NCBI GenBank assembly: GCA_021325555.1
Contig: JAJPGY010000003.1
Coordinates: 1 to 64,000 of the forward strand
Source: Pseudomonadota bacterium
GTDB taxonomy: Bacteria; Cyanobacteriota; Vampirovibrionia; Obscuribacterales; Obscuribacteraceae
Length of the DNA: 64,000 nucleotides
Direction of reading: 5' to 3'
Positions 32,944-43,085 of this stretch are shown here, piece by piece. Every line of letters starts with the position of its first letter. The first letter of the stretch is position 1. Made by a program: the position numbers and the translations under genes. The notes under the pieces were generated by a model. The model was given only the letters and a program-made list of their open reading frames with translations, did not search any database and was not told the DNA's origin.

Positions 32944-33516
32944 TCAGCGAGCAAAATGAGAGCTTATCCAGTCAGGCAGCCATGTGATGAGCTGGCGCAT
33001 CTCCTGCCGCTCGCGACGCCCCCACGCGCGGGTGACCTGCTCCACCTCCAGCGGTCCCACCCGGGTCCGGCCCAGATGCCACAGGGACTCCAGCGCCTGC
33101 CCGGCCGGCCCGTCACCGAGGTTCATCCGGCGCTGGCAGGTCCTCTGCAGCCGGACGATGGCACCACCACAGGCAAAGGAGCTCGAGCTTCCGTTGACGC
33201 GCAGGGTCAATCCCGGCGGCGTCTCGCCGATGAGCCCGAATTGCCTGGCCAGCTCGCCGCCGCCGGCGGCGATGCGCTTGCCGAAGGCCTGCGCCTTGAC
33301 CGCCGCCACCTGCAGGGCAGACGGCAGCCCGGCACCCGCCTCCTGACGCACGAAGACACCGCGCGCCAGCCTGACAATGACGCCGGACCGGACCAGGCGA
33401 TAGAGCGCCTGATCGACCGCGGCGCGAGAGCCGTAAGCAAGCAGGTGCCTGGTCGCGAAGAGCTGCCCGGCCGGAAGCTGGAAAATGTGCCGGCGAATGA
33501 ACGTGGCAGTGTACAT
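32944..33516 (-). CDS. AbiEi/DUF6088-like antitoxin or transcriptional regulator
   Basis: A 190-residue protein. The ATG at 33516 has a strong AAGGAGGAG upstream, so longer readings are rejected. Residues ~10-55 match the winged-helix of AbiEi-type antitoxins: LFATRHLLAYGSRAAVDQAL followed by LVRSGVIVRLARGVFVR. The rest contains VNGSSSSFACGGAIVRLQRT and a helical C-terminus. In known type IV systems AbiEi represses its operon by binding inverted repeats and is paired with an AbiEii nucleotidyltransferase. No toxin gene is adjacent; valS is on the other side. An inverted repeat overlaps its predicted transcription start. Confidence 0.75.
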   Translation of the reverse strand: MYTATFIRRHIFQLPAGQLFATRHLLAYGSRAAVDQALYRLVRSGVIVRLARGVFVRQEAGAGLPSALQVAAVKAQAFGKRIAAGGGELARQFGLIGETPPGLTLRVNGSSSSFACGGAIVRLQRTCQRRMNLGDGPAGQALESLWHLGRTRVGPLEVEQVTRAWGRRERQEMRQLITWLPDWISSHFAR

Positions 33517-33535
33517 AATTTCTCCTCCTTGCCGT

Positions 33536-33561
33536 GTCAGAAAACCGTCCCTTTTTCTAAC
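33536..33561 (-). promoter_or_regulatory. candidate autoregulatory operator
   Basis: An imperfect palindrome with 9-base arms and an 8-base spacer: GTCAGAAAA (33536-33544) against TTTTCTAAC (33553-33561), eight of nine bases pairing. It overlaps the -10 element and predicted start point of the AbiEi-like gene and ends 19 bases before its ATG. That is where a self-repressing winged-helix regulator would bind. Confidence 0.5.
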
Positions 33562-33586
33562 AACGTGCGGCGGCGGAAAAAAGTTC
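33558..33586 (-). promoter_or_regulatory. ECF-sigma-like promoter of the AbiEi-like gene
   Basis: On the minus strand GAACTT (33586-33581) and CGTTGTTA (33565-33558) are separated by exactly 15 bases. The same arrangement occurs upstream of the genes at 56130 and 62839. GAAC-type -35 and CGT-type -10 boxes are typical of group IV (ECF) sigma factors. Confidence 0.5.
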
Positions 33587-33618
33587 AATGCCGGCCGCTA
33601 ATTTTAAGTTGCCGTCGA

Positions 33619-36285
33619 TCAAGCGCTCTCCAGCACCTTGAGCTGGGATTCGACGCTGGAGCGCTGTCCTTCCAGGTCAGCAAGCTGGGCTCTCAGCGCC
33701 TCCACCTTCTCGGCGGGCGCCCGCGACCGGAAGTCGGGATTGTCGAGGATGCCCCTCACCTTGGCCAGATCCTTGTCTATCGCTTCCATCCTCTGCAGCA
33801 GCTTGGTCCTGCTCTTGTCGATGTCGATCAGCTTGGCCAGCGGCACGTAAATCCGCGAAGAGGAGACCACCTCCCAGGCGGCGGTCTCCGGCGGCTGACC
33901 GTTGGCGGTGATCGACAGCGGGTTGACCCGGGCCAGCCGCTTGATGTATTCCTGCCCGGTCAGAAGGCACTGGCGTTCCAGCTCGTCGCTGCCGTGGATG
34001 AGCACCTCAGCCTCGGCGCCGGCAGGGACGTTGTATGTCTGCTTGATGTTGCGGATCGCCCGTATCGTCCTGATTATAAGCGACATGCGCTCCTCGGATT
34101 TGTCGTCGAAGTAGCTTTCGTCCTCGCGCGGATAGGGGGCAAACATCACCGACTCCAGGGCGGCGTAGAGCTTGAACCGGGGCATACGCGACCAGAGCTC
34201 CTCGGTGATGAAGGGCATGATCGGGTGCAGGGCTCGCAGGAGCCCTTCGAAAATGTGGTGGAGCACCCGCCTGGTCTGGCCACCACCGGCGGTTCCCTCC
34301 TGCTGGATCTGGATCTTGGCGATCTCCAGGTACCAGTCGCAGTAGTAATCCCAGGTGAACTCGTAGAACTTCCGGCAGACCTCGTGGAAGTCATAACCCC
34401 TCAGCCCCTCGTGGACCTCGCCGATCAACCGGTTGTAGCGGTGCAGGATCCACCGGTCGGCCAGGGTCAGGCTGTCCCTTTCGATCACCTGCGGCGTGTA
34501 GCCCTCCAGCTCGCCGAGGACGAAACGGGCCGCGTGCCAGAGTTTGTTGGCAAAGCGCTTGTACTCCTCCAGCCTGTCCTCGCGAAACCGCACATCCTGA
34601 TCCCCTTTCACCCCCAGCGAGGCGAACCAGAAACGGTTGGCGTCGGCCCCGTACTTGTCGATCATGGTGAGCGGATCTATGGCGTTGCCTTTCGATTTGG
34701 ACATGCGCTTGCCGTCGGCGGTCTGAATGACCGGGTGGATGAGCACGTTCTTGAAGGGAATGGTGCCGACGAACTTCAGGCTGGTGAAGATCATCCGGGC
34801 CACCCAGAGGTTGATGATCTCCCGGGCCGTGGACAGGAGCGTCGTCGGATAGAAGGTCTTGAGCTCGGCGGTCTCGTTCGGCCAGCCGAGGGTGGCGAAC
34901 GGCCACAGCGCCGAGCTGAACCAGGTGTCGAGCACGTCGGGATCCTGCTCCAGCTGGTCGCCCTGGCAGGAGGGGCAACGGGCCGGGGGCTCCTCGAAGG
35001 CCTCCGCCTTACCGCAGCCGGAGCAGGTCCACACCGGGATCCGGTGACCCCACCACAGCTGGCGGCTGACGCACCAGCCGCGAATGTTGCGCATCCAGTC
35101 AAGGTAGGTGGCCGCGTAACGCTCGGGAATGAAGACGATGCGCTCCTCCTCCACCACCTTGATTGCCGGCTCGGCGAGCTCGGCCATGCGCACGTACCAC
35201 TGCTCGGACAGAAGCGGCTCGATGACCGTGTGGCACCGCTCGCAATAACCCAGACCGTGCCGGTAATCCTCAACCGCCTCCAGAAGGTCGGCGGCGCGCA
35301 GGCGCTCCACCGTCTCGGTGCGGGCAGCGAAGCGCTCCATGCCCTGCAGGTAGGGGGGCACGTGCTCGTTGGCCAGCAGCCTGCCCTGAGGGTCGATCAC
35401 CACCGGCGATGGCAGAGCGTGCCGCTGCCCCACCTCCCAGTCGTTGGCGTCGTGGGCCGGCGTGATCTTGAGGGCGCCGGTGCCGAAGCTCATGTCCACG
35501 TACCGGTCGGCGATCACCGGCAGGGGGCGGTCGGTGAGCGGCATGAGCACGGTCTTGCCCACCAGGGCGCTGAAGCGGCCGTCGGCCGGATTGACCGCGA
35601 CTGCCACGTCGCCGAACATGGACTCCGGCCTGGTGGTGGCCACGGTAAGATGACCGGAGCGGTCGGCCAGCGGGTACTTTATCCGGTAGAGGTGCCCGGA
35701 AGTCTCCTCATGGGCCACCTCCAGGTCGGACAGGCTGGTCAGGCAGCGCGGACACCAGTTGGTGACCCGGTTGCCCCTGTAGATGTAACCCTCGTGGAAA
35801 AGGATGCAGAAGGCGCGGTTGATCGCCCTCACGTAGGACTCGTCCATGGTGAAGGCCATGCGCTCCCAGGCGAAGCTGACCCCGAGACGCTTGTACTGGC
35901 CCAGGATCTGGCTGCCGTATTGATTCCGCCACTGCCAGACCTGCTCGATGAATCTCTCCCGCCCGAGCTCGTGGCGGGTAATCCCCTTTTTCTTCAGCTC
36001 GCGCTCCACCACCATCTGCGTGGAGATGCCGGCATGATCCGTGCCCGGCTGCCAGAGCACGTTGTAGCCCTGCATTCGCTTCCAGCGGATGAGCACATCC
36101 TGAAGGGTGCCGTTCAAGGCGTGGCCCAGGTGCAGGTTGCCGGTGATGTTGGGGGGCGGCAGGGCCACCGAGAAGCTCGGGCGAGCCGGATCTACGGAAA
36201 CCGAAAACACCTGCCGGTCGAACCAGTACTCGGTCCAACGCCTCTCCACTTCCCCGGGATTATATGCCGATTTTTCCGTGGACAT
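33619..36285 (-). CDS. valS: valyl-tRNA synthetase
   Basis: An 888-residue class I synthetase that charges tRNA-Val. The HIGH motif appears as HLGH within NITGNLHLGHALNGT (~43-57). The KMSKS loop reads RMSKS (GKRMSKSKGNAIDP, ~525). The inserted editing domain, a four-Cys zinc site (CSGCGKAEAFEEPPARCPSC, ~425), the anticodon-binding domain and the C-terminal coiled coil (~820-888) follow in the usual order. The ATG at 36285 lies shortly after GAGGCAGGGA, and an upstream in-frame start is not used here. Divergent from efp. Confidence 0.97.
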   Translation of the reverse strand: MSTEKSAYNPGEVERRWTEYWFDRQVFSVSVDPARPSFSVALPPPNITGNLHLGHALNGTLQDVLIRWKRMQGYNVLWQPGTDHAGISTQMVVERELKKKGITRHELGRERFIEQVWQWRNQYGSQILGQYKRLGVSFAWERMAFTMDESYVRAINRAFCILFHEGYIYRGNRVTNWCPRCLTSLSDLEVAHEETSGHLYRIKYPLADRSGHLTVATTRPESMFGDVAVAVNPADGRFSALVGKTVLMPLTDRPLPVIADRYVDMSFGTGALKITPAHDANDWEVGQRHALPSPVVIDPQGRLLANEHVPPYLQGMERFAARTETVERLRAADLLEAVEDYRHGLGYCERCHTVIEPLLSEQWYVRMAELAEPAIKVVEEERIVFIPERYAATYLDWMRNIRGWCVSRQLWWGHRIPVWTCSGCGKAEAFEEPPARCPSCQGDQLEQDPDVLDTWFSSALWPFATLGWPNETAELKTFYPTTLLSTAREIINLWVARMIFTSLKFVGTIPFKNVLIHPVIQTADGKRMSKSKGNAIDPLTMIDKYGADANRFWFASLGVKGDQDVRFREDRLEEYKRFANKLWHAARFVLGELEGYTPQVIERDSLTLADRWILHRYNRLIGEVHEGLRGYDFHEVCRKFYEFTWDYYCDWYLEIAKIQIQQEGTAGGGQTRRVLHHIFEGLLRALHPIMPFITEELWSRMPRFKLYAALESVMFAPYPREDESYFDDKSEERMSLIIRTIRAIRNIKQTYNVPAGAEAEVLIHGSDELERQCLLTGQEYIKRLARVNPLSITANGQPPETAAWEVVSSSRIYVPLAKLIDIDKSRTKLLQRMEAIDKDLAKVRGILDNPDFRSRAPAEKVEALRAQLADLEGQRSSVESQLKVLESA

Positions 36286-36320
36286 CGTCCCTGCCTCGCC
36301 TTGCCGGCGGCAAAGCATTG

Positions 36321-36326
36321 ATTATA
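36321..36326 (-). promoter_or_regulatory. TATAAT -10 element of valS
   Basis: A perfect TATAAT on the minus strand, 36 bases before the valS ATG in the divergent valS/efp gap. No clear -35 is seen. Confidence 0.45.
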
Positions 36327-36506
36327 TACGGCCGGGCTGCCGCTGCCGGGCCCGGGCGCTGCTTTGCCAATAAATTGTAAAAACAGCGGACGGCCGGCCG
36401 CGGCCGCTGCTGCCGGGGCCGTCAGGATGTTAGAATTGCCTACCGCCTGGTCGGGCGCATGCCTACTTGACGACCAGGCCTCCATGGTGATGACGGGAAA
36501 CTGCAG

Positions 36507-37067
36507 ATGATCTCAAGCAACGACTTTCGCCCCGGTGTGACGATCGAATACAACAACGGCGTCTGGCAGATCGTGGAGGCGATGCACGTAAAGCCAGGCA
36601 AGGGCTCGGCGTTTGTCCGTACGAAGATGAAAAACGTGGAGACCGGCAACGTGATGGAAACCACGTTTCGCGCCGGCGAGAAGGTGCCGGCGGCTGTCGT
36701 GGAAAAATCGGAGATGCAATATCTGTATCGCTCCGGCGACAAGTACACGATGATGGACGCGGTGAGCTACGAGCAGCTCGAGCTCGACCCCGAGCAGATA
36801 GGCTCCGGGGTGGAGTTCCTCAAGGAGGGGCTGGAGGGGATCACCGTTCTCCGCTACGAGGGCCGGGTGATCGGGGTGGACATGCCGAACACGGTCGAGC
36901 TGGAGGTGCAGGAGACGGCGCCCGATGAGCGCGGTGACACCAGCTCTGGTGGCGGCAAGCCGGCCAAGCTGGAGACCGGTGCCACTATCACGGTGCCCTT
37001 CCACATAAAGGTCGGGGATCGAATCAGGGTCGACACGCGCAACCGGAAATACGTGACCAGGGTCTAG
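36507..37067 (+). CDS. efp: translation elongation factor P
   Basis: A 186-residue three-domain EF-P, which relieves ribosome stalling on consecutive prolines. Domain I carries the tip loop HVKPGKGSAFVR with Lys at position ~34. Domains II (GDKYTMMDAVSYEQLELD) and III (TITVPFHIKVGDRIRVDTRNRKYVTR) are complete and length is normal. accB follows 20 bases downstream. The efp-accB adjacency is well known in Cyanobacteria. Proteins with long Pro runs are encoded in this window (for example at 45797-47476). Confidence 0.97.
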   Translation: MISSNDFRPGVTIEYNNGVWQIVEAMHVKPGKGSAFVRTKMKNVETGNVMETTFRAGEKVPAAVVEKSEMQYLYRSGDKYTMMDAVSYEQLELDPEQIGSGVEFLKEGLEGITVLRYEGRVIGVDMPNTVELEVQETAPDERGDTSSGGGKPAKLETGATITVPFHIKVGDRIRVDTRNRKYVTRV

Positions 37068-37087
37068 CGCACTTGGCGGAGCGAAAG

Positions 37088-37573
37088 GTGAAGATAGATT
37101 TCGACCAGATCCGCGAATTGCTGGCAGTCGTGAGCCAGACGGACATATCCGAGCTCACGATCGAGTCGGGCGAGGAGAAGATCACAGTCAAGAAGGGCAG
37201 CCCAGCGCCGGCCCCGGGCGGCCAGGCGCTGCTCGAGCTGCCCGCGCAGGCGGCGGCACCGTCTCCAGCGGCGGCGCTTGCCGAGGCGGGCAAACCGGCC
37301 GGCGAGCCGGAAGCCGCCCAGCGCAACGGGCTGGTGCCCATAACCTCGCCGATGGTCGGCACTTTCTACCGCTCGCCATCGCCTTCGGCCGCCCCCTTCG
37401 TCGAGGTTGGCGATCACATTACCGTCGGGCAGACCGTCTGTATCATCGAGGCGATGAAGCTGATGAACGATCTGCCGGCCGAGGTCGCCGGCAGAATAGC
37501 CAGGGTGTGCGCCGAAAATGGCACGACGGTGGAGTACGGACAGCCGCTTTTCATGGTTGATCCCAACAGCTAG
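37088..37573 (+). CDS. accB: biotin carboxyl carrier protein of acetyl-CoA carboxylase
   Basis: A 161-residue BCCP. The GTG at 37088 gives the canonical beginning [14 protein letters not shown] and has GGAG eight bases upstream; a TTG at 37073 is the alternative. Residues ~40-80 are an Ala/Pro linker. The biotinyl domain (~85-161) holds the modified Lys at ~124 in [10 protein letters not shown]. It carries CO2 from biotin carboxylase to the carboxyltransferase for malonyl-CoA synthesis. It sits between efp and accC on the same strand; accA and accD are not in the window. Confidence 0.96.
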   Translation: MKIDFDQIRELLAVVSQTDISELTIESGEEKITVKKGSPAPAPGGQALLELPAQAAAPSPAAALAEAGKPAGEPEAAQRNGLVPITSPMVGTFYRSPSPSAAPFVEVGDHITVGQTVCIIEAMKLMNDLPAEVAGRIARVCAENGTTVEYGQPLFMVDPNS

Positions 37574-37599
37574 GCTCGGGGTCGCACCCAGGTGGCGAG

Positions 37600-38952
<1,353 letters not shown>

Positions 38953-38988
38953 CGTGGTATATATTCTTTCTCGCAGGCCGGATTTTCA

Positions 38989-39060
38989 GGCTCCGTAGCT
39001 CAATGGTGGAGCAAGCGACTCATAATCGCCAGGTTACAGGTTCGAATCCTGTCGGAGCCA
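38989..39060 (+). tRNA. tRNA with CAU anticodon (elongator Met, or Ile2)
   Basis: A 72-base cloverleaf. The acceptor arms are GGCTCCG and CGGAGCC with discriminator A, the D stem is GCTC/GAGC, the anticodon stem GCGA/TCGC encloses the loop CTCATAA (anticodon CAT), and the T arm is ACAGG-TTCGAAT-CCTGT. The G1-C72 pair rules out a normal initiator. The body looks Met-like and the anticodon stem looks like lysidine-type tRNA-Ile2, so the identity is open. CCA is not encoded. A run of six T follows at 39062-39067 and may end the transcript. Confidence 0.95.
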
Positions 39061-39095
39061 CTTTTTTGTCGAGGGCGAGCGAGGATATCAAGCAG

Positions 39096-39722
39096 ATGAA
39101 GACACAGAAGCGGGGCCGGGCAGGACGGGCGGCCCGACTGGTGGCGCTGGTGGTGGCATTGCTCGGGCTCCTGGTCCTGGCCACCGCCGTCATCCAGACG
39201 CAAGCTCACGGGAAAGGGCTTTTGCTGGCCGCCAAAAAGGAGAAGAAGGGCGAGGGCGCAGATCCTTTCGTGGTGATTGAGACCAGCAAGGGCGCGCTGA
39301 AGGCTCAGATCTTCAAGAACGAGGCGCCGGTGACGGCCGGCAACTTCCTGGATCTGGTCGGCCGCCATTTCTACGACGGGCTGAGCTTCCATCGCTACGA
39401 GCCGGGTTTCGTCATCCAGGGCGGCGATCCCAACGGCACCGGCTCCGGCGGCTTCGTCGACCCGGCAACCCACCGCACGCGCACGATCCCGCTGGAGGTG
39501 AATCCCCGCTTCCGGCACGACGCGGCCGGCTACCTGGCCATGGCCCGCTCCAGCGATCCCAACTCGGCCAGCTCGCAGTTCTACATCACGCTGGGACCGG
39601 CCCCCTGGCTCGACGGCAAGTACGCCATCTTCGGCAAGGTGGTCGACGGGTTGAACGTCGTGCGCGAGCTGCGCGCCGGCGACCGGATGACCAAGGTGTA
39701 CGAGGCCGAGAAAGCAAAATAA
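39096..39722 (+). CDS. exported/membrane-anchored cyclophilin-type peptidyl-prolyl isomerase
   Basis: A 208-residue protein starting at ATG 39096; longer readings run through the tRNA and are rejected. Basic residues ([13 protein letters not shown]) precede a hydrophobic span (~17-40) that is an uncleaved anchor or signal. The cyclophilin domain (~60-205) shows [36 protein letters not shown], and [16 protein letters not shown] with the conserved active-site FHR and Q-containing core. It helps folding outside the cytoplasm. It is a tandem duplicate of the next gene. Confidence 0.93.
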   Translation: MKTQKRGRAGRAARLVALVVALLGLLVLATAVIQTQAHGKGLLLAAKKEKKGEGADPFVVIETSKGALKAQIFKNEAPVTAGNFLDLVGRHFYDGLSFHRYEPGFVIQGGDPNGTGSGGFVDPATHRTRTIPLEVNPRFRHDAAGYLAMARSSDPNSASSQFYITLGPAPWLDGKYAIFGKVVDGLNVVRELRAGDRMTKVYEAEKAK

Positions 39723-39733
39723 AGGAGATGAAG

Positions 39734-40204
39734 ATGAGCGATCCAACAGTGGTCATGGAGACGACCAAGGGGACAATCAAGATCCAGGTCTTCGCCGGAC
39801 AGGCGCCGGTCACCGCCGGCAACTTCCTGGACCTGGTCGGGCGCGGCTTCTACAACGGTCTTTCCTTCCACCGCTACGAGCCGGGCTTCGTCATCCAGGG
39901 CGGCTGCCCGAAGGGAACCGGCACCGGCGGCTTCATTGACCCGGCCACCGGCACCGAGAGGAGGATACCCCTGGAAGTCAAGCCCGAGCTCAAGCACGAC
40001 GCGGCCGGCAAGGTGGCCATGGCCCGGGCCAACGATCCCAACTCGGCCAGCTCGCAGTTCTATATCACGCTCGGACCGGCGTCCTTCCTCAACATGCAGT
40101 ACGCGATCTTCGGCAAGGTGACCGAAGGGCTCGACGTGGTCAAGGAGCTGCGAGCTAACGACCGCATGACCACGGTCAGCATCCTGGAGCCGGCCAGCAA
40201 GTAG
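39734..40204 (+). CDS. cytoplasmic cyclophilin-type peptidyl-prolyl isomerase
   Basis: A 156-residue protein. The ATG at 39734 is preferred because AAAGGAG lies six bases upstream, whereas the in-frame ATG at 39728 directly abuts it. It has the same core as the upstream copy ([50 protein letters not shown]) but no signal sequence, so one copy serves the envelope and one the cytoplasm. The 11-base gap implies co-transcription. Confidence 0.93.
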   Translation: MSDPTVVMETTKGTIKIQVFAGQAPVTAGNFLDLVGRGFYNGLSFHRYEPGFVIQGGCPKGTGTGGFIDPATGTERRIPLEVKPELKHDAAGKVAMARANDPNSASSQFYITLGPASFLNMQYAIFGKVTEGLDVVKELRANDRMTTVSILEPASK

Positions 40205-40247
40205 CCTTGCCCGAGCGCAACCAAAAGCTCGCGCGCAGCCAGCGGAG

Positions 40248-41117
40248 CTAGATCTTTACATACCGCCCGGAGGTCCAGGCGCTGCCGCCGGCTCCCACGG
40301 AGACGCCGAGGACGAGCAGGACCAGGAAGGTGGGCAGCATGCCGTAACCGAACTGCTGCCCGGCTAGAGGCAGAAAGCCGACCAGCTGCCCGGCCACGCA
40401 GGCCTCCACGTAGACGCGGCCGGCCCAGATGAGCGAGGTTGCCACCAGCGCCGAGACAAGGCCGTAAGCCGCCCCCTGCAGCACCAGCGGGCCCTTGATG
40501 TACCAGGGGCTAACGCCCATCAAGGACTGGATCTCAATCTCGCGCATGCGCGACTGGATGACGAGCTGGATCGTGTTGCCGATTACCATGAGCGTGGCCG
40601 CCGTCAGCGCCGCCGTCACAGCCACGCCGGTCGCCTCCAGGAACTGCCGGAAGCGGTTGAGGTTCCTGGCCACCGCCAGCGGATAGCGCACGTGCTCGAT
40701 GCCGTCCATGGCCCTAAGGCACAAGGCCGTCTTCTCCACGGCCTCCGGACGGGTGAGCTGGATGTGCAGCGTGTTGGGCAGCGGGTTGGCCAGCGATGCC
40801 ACCTTGAAGCTGGCCTGCATCTCCTGCCAGGCCACGTCCCTGGGCACAATCTCCACCAGCTTCACATCCGGCAGCTGCGAGACGGTCCTGGCCACCGAGC
40901 GCGGATCGTCGCCGTCCTTCAGGTAAGCGGAGATCACCAGCTGCGAGCCCCAGGCCGCCACCACCGATTTCAGGGTCATGGTGAGCTGGAGGACGCCACC
41001 AAATATGGTGAGGGCGATAACCAGAATGCTCACCACCAGCCAGTTCGACCAGCCGCCCTGCTTCAGGCCCTGCATGGTCTCGACGACGACCCCGGAGAGG
41101 ATGCGCAGCTGTCTCAT
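40248..41117 (-). CDS. ftsX: FtsX-like cell division membrane protein
   Basis: A 289-residue protein with four spans: ~23-45, ~168-190, ~218-240 and ~258-280. An extracytoplasmic domain lies between TM1 and TM2 (YLKDGDDPRSVARTVSQLPDV). A C-terminal FtsX domain is present (IQSLMGVSPWYIKGPLVLQGAAYG). In the FtsEX complex it relays ATP hydrolysis by FtsE to peptidoglycan hydrolases at the septum. It starts three bases after the ftsE stop, so the two are one operon. Confidence 0.93.
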   Translation of the reverse strand: MRQLRILSGVVVETMQGLKQGGWSNWLVVSILVIALTIFGGVLQLTMTLKSVVAAWGSQLVISAYLKDGDDPRSVARTVSQLPDVKLVEIVPRDVAWQEMQASFKVASLANPLPNTLHIQLTRPEAVEKTALCLRAMDGIEHVRYPLAVARNLNRFRQFLEATGVAVTAALTAATLMVIGNTIQLVIQSRMREIEIQSLMGVSPWYIKGPLVLQGAAYGLVSALVATSLIWAGRVYVEACVAGQLVGFLPLAGQQFGYGMLPTFLVLLVLGVSVGAGGSAWTSGRYVKI

Positions 41118-41120
41118 CGA

Positions 41121-41831
41121 TTATCCTATGGTCTCCATTTCGTAGACGCCGCTGTCGACGTCGCCGGCAACCTGGCCGGCCTTCAACGACACCACCCGTT
41201 TGCGCAGGGAGTTGACGATGAACTGGTCGTGGGTGGAGATGAAGACCGTGGTCCCCCGCTGGCTGATGCGCTCCAGCAGCTGCACGATCTCCAGCGAGGC
41301 CACCGGATCGAGGTTGCCGGTCGGCTCGTCGGCCAGAAGCACCGGCGGCCCGTTGACGATCGCCCGCGCGATCCCCACGCGCTGCTGCTCGCCACCGGAG
41401 AGCTCGTCGGGGTAGGCGTCCTCCTTGTCCTCCAGGTTGACCACGGTGAGCGCGCTGCGCACCCGCCGGCTCACCTCCATGCGCTCGACGCCCAGCGCGC
41501 GCAGGATGTAGGCCACGTTGTCGAAGACGGTTTGCTTGGGCAGGAGCTTGTAGTCCTGGAAGACGATCCCCAGCCGCCGCCGCAGAAGCGGCACCTGGGC
41601 CCGGTCCAGCCGGGTGATGTCGATGCCGCCGATGAAGACCTGCCCGGAGGTGGGCTTCTCCTCGCGGTAGAGCAGGCGCATCACCGTGGATTTGCCGGCC
41701 CCCGACGGCCCGACCAGGAAAGCGAACTCCCCGACACCGATGTGCAGGTTGACGTTCACCAGGGCCGGGCGCCCACCGTAGTCTTTGTAGACGTTCTGAA
41801 GACGAATCACGGCAAAGCTTTCCGACGGCAA
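41121..41831 (-). CDS. ftsE: FtsE-like ABC transporter ATPase
   Basis: A 236-residue ABC ATPase. Walker A is GPSGAGKST (~41-49), the Q loop IVFQDYKLLP (~90-99), the signature ELSGGEQQR (~143-151), Walker B PVLLADEPTGNLDP (~164-177) and the switch His in FISTHD (~200). FQDYKLLP and the close ftsX partner identify FtsE rather than a generic exporter. It works with FtsX at the division site. Confidence 0.94.
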   Translation of the reverse strand: MPSESFAVIRLQNVYKDYGGRPALVNVNLHIGVGEFAFLVGPSGAGKSTVMRLLYREEKPTSGQVFIGGIDITRLDRAQVPLLRRRLGIVFQDYKLLPKQTVFDNVAYILRALGVERMEVSRRVRSALTVVNLEDKEDAYPDELSGGEQQRVGIARAIVNGPPVLLADEPTGNLDPVASLEIVQLLERISQRGTTVFISTHDQFIVNSLRKRVVSLKAGQVAGDVDSGVYEMETIG

Positions 41832-41886
41832 GCCAAAATTGGAGGGCCCATGATAACACAGTAGTCACGAGGACAAATTGGCAAGA

Positions 41887-42591
41887 TTAAAGCTGCCCGC
41901 CGGCGGCCGAAAAGCAGGCAGCGCAGAGGCGGCCGCCGCCGGGCAAAGCCTGCGCCACCACCTGGCAGGAGGCGCAGACCGGGTAGCCGGCCTCGCGCAT
42001 CCAGCGGGCGAGCACGAGCTGGCGGCGGTAGACGGCCAGGAGCCGCTGCGGCGAGACCTGCAACCCGGGCACCACCTCGGCCTCCAGCTGGCGTTCGAGC
42101 GCGGCCAGCCGCTCGAGCTCCTCCGGCGCCAGGACGACCGCCTCGAGCTGCCCGGCGCCCGGGCGGGGAAGCTCGGCGGAAGGCTGACCCGGCGGCTGCC
42201 CGGCGCCCGACTCTCCGTGATAGCGCTTGAGGTCGAACCTCAGGCCGCCCACGGCGACGCCCAGCCCGCGCCCGAAGCCGGCCAGCTGGCGGAGGATCTC
42301 CGGCTTGCGCATGGACAGCTCCTGTCCGGCCGCGGCGTCGGCGACCGCCACCACCAGCTTCGACTCGGCATCGATGAACAGCGGGCGCGAGCGGGAGCAA
42401 AGCGGCTCCCCCACCACCGGCGCCCAGAGGTCGAGCAGCGCCTGCTCGCGCAGGCGCCTGTCCAGACCCAGATCACGGCTTATGGCGTTTAGCAGGCTGC
42501 CTGCCTGCTGGAAGGAGCGAGCGCGCGCACCCGCCTTCCGCGGGCGGGCATGGCGGTCAACCGGGCCGGGGTTCGCCTCTTTCTCGTCCAT
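41887..42591 (-). CDS. DciA-like (DUF721) protein with C-terminal zinc-ribbon-like tail
   Basis: A 234-residue protein from ATG 42591. Residues ~35-140 match the DUF721 domain (LLNAISRDLGLDRRLREQAL, LWAPVVGEP, FIDAESKLVVAVADAAAGQELSMRK, EILRQLAGFGRGLGV). In most bacteria this domain is DciA, which helps load the replicative helicase. After a helical part (~165-205) the protein ends in CASC-N10-CAAC, a four-Cys zinc-ribbon-like motif I do not expect in DciA. Divergent from the SCP2-like gene. Role in replication is inferred. Confidence 0.75.
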   Translation of the reverse strand: MDEKEANPGPVDRHARPRKAGARARSFQQAGSLLNAISRDLGLDRRLREQALLDLWAPVVGEPLCSRSRPLFIDAESKLVVAVADAAAGQELSMRKPEILRQLAGFGRGLGVAVGGLRFDLKRYHGESGAGQPPGQPSAELPRPGAGQLEAVVLAPEELERLAALERQLEAEVVPGLQVSPQRLLAVYRRQLVLARWMREAGYPVCASCQVVAQALPGGGRLCAACFSAAGGQL

Positions 42592-42646
42592 CCGCCTACA
42601 CGATAACCGCTCCGGCGGGCGCGCATAATGCAAATTTCCTCATCTT

Positions 42647-42675
42647 CAGTTGCCCTTTGAAACATCGGTTATAAT
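42647..42675 (+). promoter_or_regulatory. sigma-A-type promoter of the SCP2-like gene
   Basis: A perfect TATAAT (42670-42675) lies about 57 bases before the GTG at 42732. CAGTTG at 42647-42652 is at 17-base spacing, a weak -35 match. Confidence 0.45.
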
Positions 42676-42731
42676 CAGCCTGTCAAGCCGTTCCTGCCGT
42701 GGAAGCACGACGCATTGCGAGGGAACTTCCG

Positions 42732-43079
42732 GTGCCGAGCCAAAACCCGATCGAAGAGCTCAAGAAGAGGTTCAACCCGGAGGCGGCCCGCAACGTCTCC
42801 GCCACCTATCTCCTTTCCATCAAGGGCCAGTCGGGCGGCAGCTGGATAACCAGAATAGAGGACGGGCGCTGCGAGTTCATCGCGCTGAACGGTAACGAGC
42901 TCTCCTCCGAGCCGGACTGCCGGATCTCGGTTTCCGCCGAGGACCTGGAGATGATCATGGCCGGGCGGCTGACGGCCATGACCGCCGCGCTTTCGGGCAT
43001 GCTGGCCATCGAGGGCGAACTCGGTCTGGCCATGCAGCTGGTGCCGATCTTCTTCGAGGGCCAGGCGCCCTTTATTTAA
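42732..43079 (+). CDS. SCP2 sterol-carrier-like protein
   Basis: A 115-residue single-domain protein. The GTG at 42732 has GAGGGAA seven bases upstream and gives PSQNPIEELKKRFNPEAA as the N-terminus. The SCP2 fold is seen in the central strands (YLLSIKGQSGGSWITRIEDGRCEFI), the turn EPDCRISVSAEDLEMIMAG and the C-terminal helix (SGMLAIEGELGLAMQLVPIF). These proteins bind hydrophobic ligands such as fatty acyl chains. The ligand here is unknown. Confidence 0.85.
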   Translation: MPSQNPIEELKKRFNPEAARNVSATYLLSIKGQSGGSWITRIEDGRCEFIALNGNELSSEPDCRISVSAEDLEMIMAGRLTAMTAALSGMLAIEGELGLAMQLVPIFFEGQAPFI

Positions 43080-43085
43080 GGGCCC

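Noticed and set aside
32956..36321. 1,121-codon open frame on the plus strand opposite valS and the AbiEi-like gene
   Set aside because: It is antisense to a complete valS with all motifs, has low-complexity His/Val/Gly/Leu composition and no recognisable domain. It is a GC-driven shadow.
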